From assembly GCA_963766765.1 (NCBI GenBank), contig CAVYBR010000011.1:62001-126000 (forward strand): 64,000 nt of DNA, in the 5' to 3' direction. This document shows, piece by piece, positions 23,083-32,133 of the stretch. The notes beneath the pieces are model-generated. The model saw only the letters and a list, made by a program, of their open reading frames with translations. It ran no database searches and had not been told where the DNA came from. Made by a program: the position numbers and the translations under genes. Positions within the stretch are counted from its first letter, which is position 1. Every line of letters begins with the position of its first letter. The stretch is from JACCQS01 sp963766765. Lineage in GTDB: Bacteria > Actinomycetota > Actinomycetes > Mycobacteriales > Geodermatophilaceae.

Positions 23083-24066
23083 ATGCCAGCCGTGACCGTC
23101 GAGGACATCACCACCCTCGCGCGCATCCCTGAAGTCGGTCCCACAGCCCAGGACCGCAAGGTCCGTTCGGTGACGACGGCACCGGCGGGCTACGAAGGCG
23201 AAGGCTTCCCCGTACGGCGGGCCTTCCAAGGCGTGGACCTCAGGGACTTGGATCCCTTCGTCCACATGGACCAGATGGGCGAGGTCGAATACGCGCCCGG
23301 CGAACCCAAGGGCACGTCATGGCATCCGCACCGTGGCTTCGAGACCGTCACTTACATCATGGACGGCACGTTCGAGCACAACGACTCGAACGGCGGCGGC
23401 GGCGTGATCAGCGACGGCGACACTCAATGGATGACCGCCGGCGGCGGCCTGTTGCACATCGAGCGACCGCCGGAGTGGCTGGTCGCCAGCGGCGGCCTGT
23501 TCCACGGCATCCAGCTCTGGGTAAACCTGCCGGCCGCCCAGAAGACGCTGCCCCCGCGCTACCAGGATCTGCGTGGTTCGGAGTCAGCGCTGCTGACGAC
23601 CCCGGATGGCGGCGCCCTAGTCCGAGTCATCGCCGGTGACCTGGCTGGGCACAAGGGACCGGGCTCGACCTACACGCCCATGGCGATGATGCACGCGACG
23701 ATCAGCCCCGGCGCGACGCTTCGACTGCCATGGCGAGCCGACTTCAACGCCTTGGTCTACGTGCTCTCCGGGATGGGGGCGGTCGGAGTGGAAGGGCGGC
23801 CGATCTCGACCGGACAACTGGCCGTCTTCGGGCCCGGCGAGACCATCACGGTCGCGGGCGCCGTGCGCCAGGAGGCCCGCCACGCCAACCTGGATGTGAT
23901 CGTCCTTGGCGGTGCGCCCATCCGTGAGCCCATCGCCTGGGGTGGGCCATTCGTGATGAACACGCGTGCCGAAGTCCTACAGGCTTTTGAGGACTACCAA
24001 GCCGGGCGTCTGGGCACCATCCCTGCAGTCCCGATGGCGCATCAGGGCATCGGCGGCGAAGCCTGA
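23083..24066 (+). CDS. Pirin family protein
   Basis: A 327-residue bicupin. The iron-binding N-terminal cupin has WHPHRGFETVTY (HxH) and LLHIE in the second metal motif, followed by GIQLWVNLP; a second cupin fills the C-terminal half. Many bacterial pirins have quercetinase-like or regulatory activity; the substrate here is unknown. ATG start 7 nt after AGGAG. A palindromic site directly upstream suggests ligand-controlled expression. It is convergent with, and overlaps by 25 bp, the conserved gene on the minus strand. Confidence 0.9.
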   Translation: MPAVTVEDITTLARIPEVGPTAQDRKVRSVTTAPAGYEGEGFPVRRAFQGVDLRDLDPFVHMDQMGEVEYAPGEPKGTSWHPHRGFETVTYIMDGTFEHNDSNGGGGVISDGDTQWMTAGGGLLHIERPPEWLVASGGLFHGIQLWVNLPAAQKTLPPRYQDLRGSESALLTTPDGGALVRVIAGDLAGHKGPGSTYTPMAMMHATISPGATLRLPWRADFNALVYVLSGMGAVGVEGRPISTGQLAVFGPGETITVAGAVRQEARHANLDVIVLGGAPIREPIAWGGPFVMNTRAEVLQAFEDYQAGRLGTIPAVPMAHQGIGGEA

Positions 24067-24830
24067 GCCGAGGTCGCCAACCACTCGTTGGTGGCATCGA
24101 GCTGGCGCTGAGTGAACTGCTCGAGCCGGCGCTGCTGATCCGGCGTGAGCTGGTCACACGCCCAGCTCCAGTGCATCGCCACATGCTGGCCGGGGCGTAC
24201 GTCGTCCAACAGCGAACGCCCCGCATCCGCCCATCGCACGCGCTCCTGCTGGGCCGGCCCCAACCCGAGTTCGCGGCCATCCCACGTGAGCGGCTGGGAC
24301 AGCACGGCCAACTCATCTCCCGCAACTTCGGTGACCGCTCCGGACCGGATCCGACAGTTGTCCAGGACCGAGACCGCCACCGCGTCGTTGCCGCCGCCGA
24401 GCATGGCCACCCACGGATAGATCGTGAAGACGTGGTAGCCGTGGTGCGGGAGGGTTCGGGCCGCTGGCCTCGCGGAGCCGGATTCCAGGCCGCTCGTGCT
24501 CTGCCCGACGAAGCGCTCCCGTAGCTCCTCGGCGCATCCCACGGGGTCGACCACATCGAGCAGGTCGTTGCCGATCCAATAGGCCTCGACGACCCTGGCG
24601 TCCAGCGGATCGTCAATTCCCGCGGCCGCCGCGATGATCTCCAGGTAGACCCACGCACCCTCGAACTGCCGGGCACGGATGGCGACCTCTTCCCGGTCGA
24701 TGGTTGACCGGCCGGATTTCTGGAGCAGGTCGGCGCCGGCCGGCCCGCAGTAGCCGAGTTCGTTCGGCGGAAACGCGTATCGCGCGAATTGGGGGGCCCC
24801 GGAGAGCAGATCCTGCGACGCGGTGGACAT
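24042..24830 (-). CDS. Conserved uncharacterised protein beside hypF (DUF6390-like)
   Basis: A 262-residue soluble protein with the conserved opening FARYAFPPNELGYCGPAGAD, an AYWIGNDLLDVV motif, and HHGYHVFTIYPWVAMLGGGN in the centre. I recall such proteins, labelled DUF6390, next to hydrogenase maturation genes in actinobacteria; the label is from memory. The composition (Trp, Tyr and Cys conserved in the N-terminal motif) looks enzymatic or cofactor-binding but no fold is obvious. It is divergent from hypF across a 62-bp intergenic region, which must hold both promoters. The function is unknown; a link to hydrogenase maturation is inferred only from position. Confidence 0.65.
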   Translation of the reverse strand: MSTASQDLLSGAPQFARYAFPPNELGYCGPAGADLLQKSGRSTIDREEVAIRARQFEGAWVYLEIIAAAAGIDDPLDARVVEAYWIGNDLLDVVDPVGCAEELRERFVGQSTSGLESGSARPAARTLPHHGYHVFTIYPWVAMLGGGNDAVAVSVLDNCRIRSGAVTEVAGDELAVLSQPLTWDGRELGLGPAQQERVRWADAGRSLLDDVRPGQHVAMHWSWACDQLTPDQQRRLEQFTQRQLDATNEWLATSAQASPPMP

Positions 24831-24892
24831 ACCGACATCCTCACCGAAAACGCGCGAGATGGGTACGGTGCGTGAATGGCTGGCGGCCCCAG

Positions 24893-27265
24893 ATGACGTC
24901 GGCTCCTCCGCCGGATGCTCCGACGATCGACCTGCAGCGTCGACGCTTCACCCTGACCGGCGTGGTGCAGGGCGTCGGCTTTCGCCCCTTCGTCCACCGG
25001 TTGGCCACAGAGCTCGGCCTCACCGGTTTCGTCGGGAATGACGCCTTGGCGGTCTTTGCAGAGGTTCAAGGCCCGATTCGCGCAGTGGATGAATTCAGCC
25101 GACGGGTCACTCTCGACCTGCCGCCGATGGCCTCTGTGTCCACTGCCGAGTCAGACTCGATCCCGTTGGTCAGTGAACCGGAAACCGATTTCAGGATCGT
25201 CGCGAGCCGGGGCGGGGTCGGTTCCCGCACGCTCGTACCGCCCGATCAAGCCACCTGTCGGGCGTGCCTGACCGAGTTGTTCGAGCCAGGAGACCGCCGG
25301 TATCGGCACCCGTTCATCACCTGCACCGACTGCGGGCCGCGATTCACGATCATCCGTGACCTTCCGTACGACCGCCCGGCGACCACGATGGCCGGCTTCG
25401 CCATGTGCCCGGCCTGTACCGCGGAGTACGAAGATCCCACCGATCGCCGCTTCCACGCCCAGCCGGTCGCCTGCGCAGACTGCGGGCCGACCCTGTCGTT
25501 CGAGTCAGGCCCGGACCGCGTGGCCGGAGCAGACGCCGCCCTGGCCGCAGCCCAGCTCGCGCTGCAGGCTGGAGCGATTGTCGCCATCAAGGGGCTCGGC
25601 GGCTTTCACCTCGCCGTCCGCGCCGACGATGCCGACGCGGTCCAACGACTTCGGGAGCGGAAGGCGCGCAACGAGAAGCCCTTCGCGCTGATGGCTCGAG
25701 ACGTGCCGACAGTCCGCCGGCTGGTGGACCTCGACGGTGACGAGGAACGGGTACTCACCGGAGCCGCCCGCCCGATCGTGCTGATGCATCGCAGACCCGA
25801 CGCTCCGGTCGCTGAGAGTGTGGCGCCAGGGAGCCCCCTGCTTGGCGTGATGTTGCCGTACACACCGGTGCACCACCTGTTGCTCAATCCGGTGCCGGGG
25901 ACGGGCGTCGATCCGCCGCCGATGCTCGTACTGACCAGCGCCAATCTCAGCGACGAGCCGCTCTGCTTCGACGACGCCGACGCGGCAGCGCGGCTCCCCC
26001 AGCTCTGCGATGCGGTACTGACTCACGACCGTCCCATCCATGTGCCGTGCGACGACTCCGTGGTGCGTGTCATCGACGGCGAGGAGTTGCCGATCCGACG
26101 ATCCCGTGGTTATGCACCGCTGCCGGTGCCCCTCCTTGCCGGCCTCGTCCCGACCCTGGCGGTAGGCGGCGAGCTCAAGAACACGTGTTGCCTGATCGAC
26201 GGCGCGAACGCATTCTGCTCGGCGCACATCGGCGACATGGGGAGTCTGGACACCACCAAGGCCTTCGAGCGAGCGGTCGACCAGATGACAACCTTGCATC
26301 AGGTACGGCCGCAGGTCGTCGCTGCCGATGCCCATCCCGCCTATCTCACCCGCGCCTGGGCCGAACGCCACACCGGCGGGCCGGGAGAGCCCGAACTTCG
26401 GCTCGTCCAGCACCACCACGCCCACGTGGCGTCGCTGCTGGCCGAGCACGGTCGACTGGGCGAGCCGTGCATCGGCGTGGCCTTCGACGGCACCGGTTAC
26501 GGCTCGGACGGCACGATCTGGGGTGGCGAGTTCCTGGTTCTCGGGCGCGACAGCACGGAGTTCGTTCGGGCCGGTCATCTGATGACCGTCGATCTGCCCG
26601 GCGGGGACGCCGCCGTCCGCAATCCGTGCCGGATGGCTCTGGCCTATCTCGACGCTGCCGGGATCCCGTGGGAGAACGACCTGCCTTCGGTGGCCGCCTG
26701 CACCCAGGCCGAGCGGTCGGCGATAGCGGCGCAACTGACCAGCCGCCGTGGCACCGTTCCCTCGAGCAGCATGGGCCGCCTTTTCGATGCCGTGGCCTCG
26801 ATACTCGGCGTCCGGCATCGCATCGGATATGAGGCCCAGGCAGCCATCGAACTCGAGGTCCTCGCTGAGCTGTGCCCGCCGGAAGCCGACGCGAATCCGC
26901 CGCCCTGGCGCTTCACGATTGATTCCACCGGCGTCCTGGATTACAGACCTGTACTACGCGGTCTTGTCGAGTCCTTGCGGGCGGGTGTATCCCGTGCAAG
27001 GCTCGCTTATTGGTTACACGATGCAATCGCCGAGGCAGTTGCCGAGTGTGTCGGAATGATCGCCGCTGACTGCCGGTTACGGGTGGTCGGCCTGACTGGG
27101 GGGGTCTTTCAGAACGTGCTGCTTCTGCGGGCTTGCCGACAGCGGCTGGTCGCGAACGGCATGGAGGTGCTTGTGCATCGACTGGTTCCGCCGAACGACG
27201 GTGGTTTGGCGCTCGGCCAGGCTGCCATCGCGGCGCTGACCCCTCACCAGTTGCCGCAACGATGA
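24893..27265 (+). CDS. hypF: Carbamoyltransferase HypF
   Basis: A 790-residue hydrogenase maturation enzyme that makes the thiocyanate-type cyanide donor from carbamoyl phosphate for the NiFe(CN)2CO site. In order: an acylphosphatase domain (TGVVQGVGFRPFVHRLA near residue 20), two zinc-finger modules (CRACL...CTDCG and CPAC...CADCG), a YrdC-like domain (IKGLGGFHLAV) and a Kae1-like carbamoyltransferase domain (HHHAHVASLLAEH, GVAFDGTGYGSDGTIWGGEF). The length is normal. ATG at 24893. It starts the plus-strand maturation operon; its stop overlaps the next gene by ATGA. Confidence 0.95.
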   Translation: MTSAPPPDAPTIDLQRRRFTLTGVVQGVGFRPFVHRLATELGLTGFVGNDALAVFAEVQGPIRAVDEFSRRVTLDLPPMASVSTAESDSIPLVSEPETDFRIVASRGGVGSRTLVPPDQATCRACLTELFEPGDRRYRHPFITCTDCGPRFTIIRDLPYDRPATTMAGFAMCPACTAEYEDPTDRRFHAQPVACADCGPTLSFESGPDRVAGADAALAAAQLALQAGAIVAIKGLGGFHLAVRADDADAVQRLRERKARNEKPFALMARDVPTVRRLVDLDGDEERVLTGAARPIVLMHRRPDAPVAESVAPGSPLLGVMLPYTPVHHLLLNPVPGTGVDPPPMLVLTSANLSDEPLCFDDADAAARLPQLCDAVLTHDRPIHVPCDDSVVRVIDGEELPIRRSRGYAPLPVPLLAGLVPTLAVGGELKNTCCLIDGANAFCSAHIGDMGSLDTTKAFERAVDQMTTLHQVRPQVVAADAHPAYLTRAWAERHTGGPGEPELRLVQHHHAHVASLLAEHGRLGEPCIGVAFDGTGYGSDGTIWGGEFLVLGRDSTEFVRAGHLMTVDLPGGDAAVRNPCRMALAYLDAAGIPWENDLPSVAACTQAERSAIAAQLTSRRGTVPSSSMGRLFDAVASILGVRHRIGYEAQAAIELEVLAELCPPEADANPPPWRFTIDSTGVLDYRPVLRGLVESLRAGVSRARLAYWLHDAIAEAVAECVGMIAADCRLRVVGLTGGVFQNVLLLRACRQRLVANGMEVLVHRLVPPNDGGLALGQAAIAALTPHQLPQR

Positions 27266-28068
27266 GCACCGAGGCGATGTCCGCAGCAGTCGACCGCAGC
27301 GCCGAACGGGCCGGCGCAACACCGGCCCCGGCAACGGTGGCCGGCATCCCGCCGGACATGCTCGATGGGGGTCTGGCACGCGATCTCGCCGACGCCTCGC
27401 TGGCACTCGCGCGCCGCTTCCACGCTGGGGCGACCATGTGGTGCATCGCGCCGCAGTGGGAGCCGCACGCCCACCACATGGCGGTCGAGTTCGTGCATCC
27501 GGTGATCGTGGGCAAGCGTGCGCTGCCAGCCTTCGCCCTGTGTGCTCCGGATGTCGTAGCCCAAGCCCGGATTTCGGTTCGCCCTGGCGACATCGTGATA
27601 GCGGTGGCCGCCGCCGAGGACCATGCCGTACGCGACCTGATGCGCCGTACTCCGGCGTGGGGTGCCCTGAGTGTCTGGATCGGGTCCGGCGCCCGCCCTG
27701 CCGGCGGTGCGGCCGACCATGTGCTCTGGATCGAAGACCCGAATCCCCTCGCGCCGGCGACCGGTCGCTTCGTGATCATGTATCACCTGCTCTGGGAACT
27801 GACCCATGTCTGCTTCGAGCATCCCGGCCTGCTTACCGCACCGGCCGCCGAATGCACCGACGAGGTCTGCGTGACCTGTAGCGACGAGGGCCGCCTGGCT
27901 GAGGTCATCCTCGCGCCGAACTCACCCTTCGGTGACGCACTGGTCCGGACCGAGGCCGGCGAGGAGCGCATCGACGTCACGATGGTCGCGCCGGTGGTGC
28001 CCGGCGATCTGGTGCTCATCCATGCCGGCACAGCCATCACGCGGCTCGACCCGGGCGTGAGTCGATGA
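27262..28068 (+). CDS. SIS-like domain fused to a HypC-like chaperone domain
   Basis: A 268-residue two-domain protein. Residues about 30-185 resemble the sugar-isomerase (SIS) fold of phosphoheptose isomerases (ALARRFHAGATMWCIAPQWE, MAVEFVHPVIVGKRALPAFA, SVRPGDIVIAVAAAED), with the normal sugar-phosphate loops changed. Residues about 200-265 are HypC/HupF-like (ECTDEVCVTCSDEGRLAEVI, VVPGDLVLIHAGTAITRL). Canonical HypC exposes an N-terminal Cys after Met removal; here the Cys is internal, so the domain cannot act by the standard mechanism. Similar fusions occur in actinobacterial group 1h hydrogenase loci. ATGA overlaps join it to hypF and to the next SIS gene. Confidence 0.8.
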   Translation: MSTEAMSAAVDRSAERAGATPAPATVAGIPPDMLDGGLARDLADASLALARRFHAGATMWCIAPQWEPHAHHMAVEFVHPVIVGKRALPAFALCAPDVVAQARISVRPGDIVIAVAAAEDHAVRDLMRRTPAWGALSVWIGSGARPAGGAADHVLWIEDPNPLAPATGRFVIMYHLLWELTHVCFEHPGLLTAPAAECTDEVCVTCSDEGRLAEVILAPNSPFGDALVRTEAGEERIDVTMVAPVVPGDLVLIHAGTAITRLDPGVSR

Positions 28069-28772
28069 GCACGCGAGCCGAAGCGGAGGGAACCAACTTC
28101 CTCTATCCGTTCATCGATTCCGAGGAACGCGGGCCTGACTCTCTGCTGGACGACCTGGCCGCCTCGGCCAAGCTCAAAGTCAAGGAGAGTGCCGCGTTAC
28201 AACGGTCGACACTGACCAGCTGCGCAGATCTGATCGCAGCTGCCGCAGCCGCGATGGCCGAGCGATTTGCCGACGGTGGCCGCCTCTACGCCTTCGGCAA
28301 CGGCGGGAGCTCGACCGACGCGGCGACATTCGCGGCCCTCTTCGCGCAGCCGTTGACCGGTCGTCCGTTGCCGGCGCTCAATCTCGCCGCGGACCAGGCT
28401 GTGCTGACCGCACTGGGCAACGACGTCGGGTTCGAGTTGGTGTTCTCGCGGCAGATCATCGCCCACTCGAGCAACCGCGACATTGCCGTCGCGATGTCGA
28501 CCAGCGGCAACTCCGCCGACCTGATGTCCGCTCTCGGCGAGGCATCGAGGCGGGGCCTGCTCACCATTGGATTCGCCGGCTACGACGGCGGACAGATGGC
28601 CGCCGCAAGCGAGGTGGACTTCTGCTTTGTCGTGAAGTCACAGAGCATTCATCGCATCCAGGAGAGCCAGGCGCTTCTGGGTTACGAAATCTGGGCGACG
28701 GTCCAGCGCCACCTCGCGTCGGACGAGTCCGCTCCGGCGTCCCCAGCCAAAGGGACACGCCATGACCACTGA
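28065..28772 (+). CDS. SIS-domain protein (GmhA/phosphoheptose isomerase-like)
   Basis: A 235-residue SIS protein with the sugar-phosphate binding segments AFGNGGSSTDAATFAALF near residue 78 and AMSTSGNSADLMSALGEA near 145, followed by GFAGYDGG. It is related to sedoheptulose-7-phosphate isomerase (GmhA) but lies inside a hydrogenase maturation operon, overlapping the SIS-HypC gene and hypE. No heptose pathway gene is nearby, so a role in hydrogenase assembly or in a regulatory or metabolite-sensing step is more likely than lipopolysaccharide sugar synthesis. That role is inferred only from context. Confidence 0.85.
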   Translation: MSTRAEAEGTNFLYPFIDSEERGPDSLLDDLAASAKLKVKESAALQRSTLTSCADLIAAAAAAMAERFADGGRLYAFGNGGSSTDAATFAALFAQPLTGRPLPALNLAADQAVLTALGNDVGFELVFSRQIIAHSSNRDIAVAMSTSGNSADLMSALGEASRRGLLTIGFAGYDGGQMAAASEVDFCFVVKSQSIHRIQESQALLGYEIWATVQRHLASDESAPASPAKGTRHDH

Positions 28773-29874
28773 GGCAGGAACCCGCCGCTCGCAGACCCCC
28801 GAAGAACGCGAAGACATGATGCGGGACCGCGTCACCGCCTTCCGCAAGCGCCGCCCCCGACTGATCGACGAGGTCATCACGCTCGCGCACGGGGCCGGCG
28901 GCAAGTCCTCTGCTGCGCTGGTGGACGCGGTGTTCGTGGAGGCGTTCCGCAACCCCGAGCTCGAGCAGATGGGCGACGGTGCCGTTCTGACTTTGCCCTC
29001 GGGCGAGCGGCTCGCGTTCAGTACGGACTCCTTCGTCGTCTCGCCGCTGCAGTTTCCGGGCGGATCCATCGGCCACCTCGCGGTCCACGGCACCATCAAC
29101 GACCTGGCCGTCAGCGGCGCGAAGCCGCAATGGCTGTCAGCTGCCTTCGTCATCTGTGAGGGCTTCGAGATCGCGAAGTTGCGCGAGATCGTTGCCGACA
29201 TGGCCTCGGCCGCGCGCGAGGCCGGAGTCGCCCTGGTGACCGGCGACACCAAGGTCGTCCCGACCGGAGCGGCGGACGGCCTCTACATCACGACCGCTGG
29301 TCTCGGCGTCATCCCCCACGGTCGAGAGCTGTCGGCCGAACGAGTCCGCGTCGGCGACCGAATAGTGTTGTCCGGCACGCTGGCCGATCACGGAATGGCC
29401 GTCATGTTGGCTCGGGGCGATCTCTCGCTCGAGGCGGACATCCATTCCGACACCGCGCCGGTCCATGAACTGGTCGACCTGCTCCTCGCCGCCGCACCGA
29501 CGACGCGCTGGATGCGTGATCCCACCCGGGGTGGGCTCGGCACCATCTGCAATGAGCTTGCCCAGGACACAGGTCTTGGCGTGATCCTCGACGAGGCTTC
29601 GCTGCCGGTACTTCCGATGGTCCAGGGGGCCTGCGATCTCCTGGGTATCGATCCCCTGTACGTCGCCAACGAAGGCAAGTTCGTTGCTGTTGTGGCCCCC
29701 GACGAAGTCGAGGCCGCACTCGCCGCACTGCGCAGCCACCCGCTCGGCGAGCGAGCGGTCGAGGTCGGCGAGATTTCCGCCCAACCGGAGGGCGTCGTTG
29801 CCCTTCGTACCGCTTTCGGCGGCAGCCGGATCGTCGACATGCTTGTCGGCGACCCGCTGCCCCGCATCTGTTGA
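28762..29874 (+). CDS. hypE: Hydrogenase maturation protein HypE
   Basis: A 370-residue PurM-like ATPase that dehydrates the carbamoyl group on its own C-terminal Cys to cyanide. It has LAHGAGGKSS at the N-terminal side, DSFVVSPLQFPGGSIGHLAV, DTKVVPTGAADGLYITTAGL and MRDPTRGGLGTICNELA. The essential C-terminal PRIC is intact (last residue Cys). The ATG overlaps the preceding SIS gene by 11 bp. Confidence 0.97.
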   Translation: MTTEAGTRRSQTPEEREDMMRDRVTAFRKRRPRLIDEVITLAHGAGGKSSAALVDAVFVEAFRNPELEQMGDGAVLTLPSGERLAFSTDSFVVSPLQFPGGSIGHLAVHGTINDLAVSGAKPQWLSAAFVICEGFEIAKLREIVADMASAAREAGVALVTGDTKVVPTGAADGLYITTAGLGVIPHGRELSAERVRVGDRIVLSGTLADHGMAVMLARGDLSLEADIHSDTAPVHELVDLLLAAAPTTRWMRDPTRGGLGTICNELAQDTGLGVILDEASLPVLPMVQGACDLLGIDPLYVANEGKFVAVVAPDEVEAALAALRSHPLGERAVEVGEISAQPEGVVALRTAFGGSRIVDMLVGDPLPRIC

Positions 29875-29902
29875 GTCATTCAGCCCGCTGAGAGGGATCG
29901 CC

Positions 29903-30175
29903 ATGTGTCTCGGAATACCCGGCCAGATCGTCGAGATCACCGACGCCGATAACCACCTGGCGAAGGTCGATGTGAGCGGTGTGCAGCGCACCATCAGCAT
30001 CCGACTGCTCGCCGAGCAGCAGCTGCAGGCCAGCGATTGGGTGCTCGTCCACGTCGGATTTGCGATGGCGCGCATCGATCAACACGAAGCCGACCTGACC
30101 CTGGCGGCCATCAAACACATGGGTCAGGCCTACACCGATGAACTCGAAGCCTTCGAAGCCACTGCGATCGTCTAG
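29903..30175 (+). CDS. hypC: Hydrogenase assembly chaperone HypC
   Basis: A 90-residue protein beginning MCLGIPGQIVEI, with the invariant Cys2 that carries the Fe(CN)2CO unit between HypD and the large subunit precursor. VHVGFAMARID is the second family motif. The start is the ATG at 29903 after GAGAGG. It lies between hypE and hypD, the usual place. Confidence 0.95.
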   Translation: MCLGIPGQIVEITDADNHLAKVDVSGVQRTISIRLLAEQQLQASDWVLVHVGFAMARIDQHEADLTLAAIKHMGQAYTDELEAFEATAIV

Positions 30176-30184
30176 GAGACAGAC

Positions 30185-31321
30185 ATGAAATTCGTCGACG
30201 AATTCCGCGATCCAGCAGCGGCACGAGCGCTGGTCGTCTCGATCCGAGATCTGGCCAAGGAGGACCATTTCAAGTTCATGGAGGTGTGCGGCGGGCACAC
30301 GCACACGATCTACCGCCACGGCATCGAACACATCCTCCCGCCCAACGTCGAGTTGGTGCACGGGCCAGGTTGTCCGGTCTGCGTCATCCCGATGGGTCGC
30401 GTCGACGACGCCATGTGGCTGGCGGAGAAGCCGGACGTCATCTTCACCTCGTTCGGCGACATGATGCGCGTACCCGGCAGCCGCGGCAGCCTGCTCGAGG
30501 CCAAGGCGCGGGGAGCCGACGTCCGCTTCGTCTATTCGCCCCTGGACTCATTGCGTATCGCCACGGAGAACCCGGACAAGCATGTCGTGTTCTTCGCGGT
30601 GGGTTTCGAGACCACCGCCCCCTCGACCGCGGTCACCCTCGTGCGGGCGAAGGAGCTCGGAGTCACCAACTTCAGTGTGTTCTGCAACCACGTCACGATC
30701 GTTCCGCCGCTGAAGGCGATCCTGGACTCCCCGGACCTTCGCCTGGACGGCTTCCTCGGCCCTGGACATGTCTCGACGGTCGTCGGCAACCGGCCCTACC
30801 GCTTCGTGACGGAGGTCTACGGCAAGCCGATCGTCGTGGCCGGATTCGAGCCCCTGGACATCCTTGCCTCAGTTCACATGTTGCTCGCCCAGATCCGCGA
30901 GGGCCGGTGCGAGGTGGAGAACCAATACAGCCGCGTCGTACCGGAAGAGGGCAACCCGCAGGCCCTCGCGCTCTTGGGCGAAGTCTTCGAATTGCGGCCG
31001 CACTTCGAATGGCGTGGTCTTGGATTCATCTCGCAGAGCGCGCTGAAACTGAACGACCGCTATGCGGAGTTCGACGCCGAAGTGCGGTTCGACATGCCCG
31101 GCGTGCGCGTGGCGGATCCGAAGGCCTGCCAGTGCGGCGAGGTCCTCAAGGGCGTCATCAAGCCGTGGGAGTGCAAGGTCTTCGGTACGGCGTGCACGCC
31201 CGAGACACCCATCGGGACCTGCATGGTCTCCCCAGAAGGGGCCTGCGCGGCCTACTACAACTTCGGCCGGCTACACCGCGAGACTGCCCTGCTCGTCGGA
31301 GGCCCGCCAGCCCGGGGCTGA
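30185..31321 (+). CDS. hypD: Hydrogenase formation protein HypD
   Basis: A 378-residue iron-sulfur scaffold protein on which the Fe(CN)2CO group is built with HypC. Conserved segments: MEVCGGHTHTIYRHGI near residue 37, VHGPGCPVCVIPMG near 60, GFETTAPSTAV, and the C-terminal Cys-rich region (DPKACQCGEVLKGVIKPWEC, FGTACTPETPIGTCMVS) that binds the [4Fe-4S] cluster. It ends 8 bp before the convergent hypC on the minus strand, with no clear terminator between. Confidence 0.96.
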   Translation: MKFVDEFRDPAAARALVVSIRDLAKEDHFKFMEVCGGHTHTIYRHGIEHILPPNVELVHGPGCPVCVIPMGRVDDAMWLAEKPDVIFTSFGDMMRVPGSRGSLLEAKARGADVRFVYSPLDSLRIATENPDKHVVFFAVGFETTAPSTAVTLVRAKELGVTNFSVFCNHVTIVPPLKAILDSPDLRLDGFLGPGHVSTVVGNRPYRFVTEVYGKPIVVAGFEPLDILASVHMLLAQIREGRCEVENQYSRVVPEEGNPQALALLGEVFELRPHFEWRGLGFISQSALKLNDRYAEFDAEVRFDMPGVRVADPKACQCGEVLKGVIKPWECKVFGTACTPETPIGTCMVSPEGACAAYYNFGRLHRETALLVGGPPARG

Positions 31322-31329
31322 CCGGCTGA

Positions 31330-31617
31330 CTAGAGCGCGCTCTCCTGCGCGCTGGCGGGCTCGCGATGCTTGTCGTCGCGCGCGCGTCCCATCAACTCCA
31401 GCCCGGTCATCGCCTTCTCTGCCCCGGCGGCGTCGATGCGTTCGACCACAAAGCCCATATGGATCAGCACCCACTCACCGGGAACCAGATCCTGATCGTC
31501 TTCATCCAGCATCCCGAGATTGACTTTGCTCTGACCGCCCACGACGTCGACGAGGACGAGTTGATCGCCATAGCCCTCGATCTTCTCCACAACGCGACCA
31601 GGAATCCCCAGACACAT
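31330..31617 (-). CDS. hypC: Second stand-alone HypC/HupF-type chaperone
   Basis: A 95-residue protein starting MCLGIPGRVVEKIEG with Cys2 and the family motif LIHMGFVVERID; the C-terminus is longer and charged. The ATG at 31617 is preceded by AGGAGG. It is the last gene of the structural operon, 2 bp after the maturation protease, so it probably escorts this large subunit specifically, as HupF/HybG do for other hydrogenases. It differs clearly from the plus-strand hypC. Confidence 0.92.
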   Translation of the reverse strand: MCLGIPGRVVEKIEGYGDQLVLVDVVGGQSKVNLGMLDEDDQDLVPGEWVLIHMGFVVERIDAAGAEKAMTGLELMGRARDDKHREPASAQESAL

Positions 31618-31619
31618 GG

Positions 31620-32132
31620 TCAACCTCCTTGACTGGTGCGCTCGGGCACGGTCGGGATGATGTGTTCGGTCAACAGTGACCGTACGGTGTCCACGGCCTC
31701 GTCGACAGCCGCTGCGACAATCGGTGACAGCCCCATGCCCTCGTCGACGTCGGCTGGGATGCAACCGACCACGTAGGTGGGCGGGAGCGTTCCACCCAGT
31801 GCTCCAAGACTGCCGAGTACCGCCACCGGGTTCATGCCGTGGGCGTCGAACTCACCCTCGCCGAGATCCTCCGGACCGACCGAAAGCACGGTGATCGTGC
31901 CCGGAGGCCCCTTGCCCGGCATCGCATCGACGATGACCAGCGCATCGACGCCGTCCAGCAAGTCGTAGGCAAGGTGCATGCCGCGGATCCCGTAGTCGAC
32001 AACCCGTACGCCATCGGGCAACGACGCAACGTCCTCGCGGCTGGACAACATCCGGCGCACGACCTCTGGACCGAAGCCGTCGTCACTGAAGAAGATGTTT
32101 CCGATGCCCGCCACGAGGACGTGCGTCGACAC
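31620..32132 (-). CDS. Hydrogenase maturation protease (HyaD/HybD family)
   Basis: A 170-residue endopeptidase that removes the C-terminal extension of the large subunit after Ni insertion. It has GIGNIFFSDDGFGPEVVRRM near the N-terminus (first Ni-sensing acidic residue), VDYGIRGMHLAYDLLDG (second acidic residue) and VDAMPGKGPPGT. The GTG start at 32132 follows one base after the stop of the 110-aa gene. Its substrate is very probably the large subunit of this locus, whose tail after DPCLPCGVH is still encoded. Confidence 0.9.
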   Translation of the reverse strand: MSTHVLVAGIGNIFFSDDGFGPEVVRRMLSSREDVASLPDGVRVVDYGIRGMHLAYDLLDGVDALVIVDAMPGKGPPGTITVLSVGPEDLGEGEFDAHGMNPVAVLGSLGALGGTLPPTYVVGCIPADVDEGMGLSPIVAAAVDEAVDTVRSLLTEHIIPTVPERTSQGG

Positions 32133-32133
32133 G

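Noticed and set aside
23000..24892. Mobile-element boundary at the left edge of the hydrogenase locus
   Set aside because: No transposase, integrase, inverted repeats or target duplications were seen.
26047..26832. Frame-shifted long frame inside hypF
   Set aside because: Arg/Gly/Pro-rich out-of-frame reading of hypF; hypF itself is intact.
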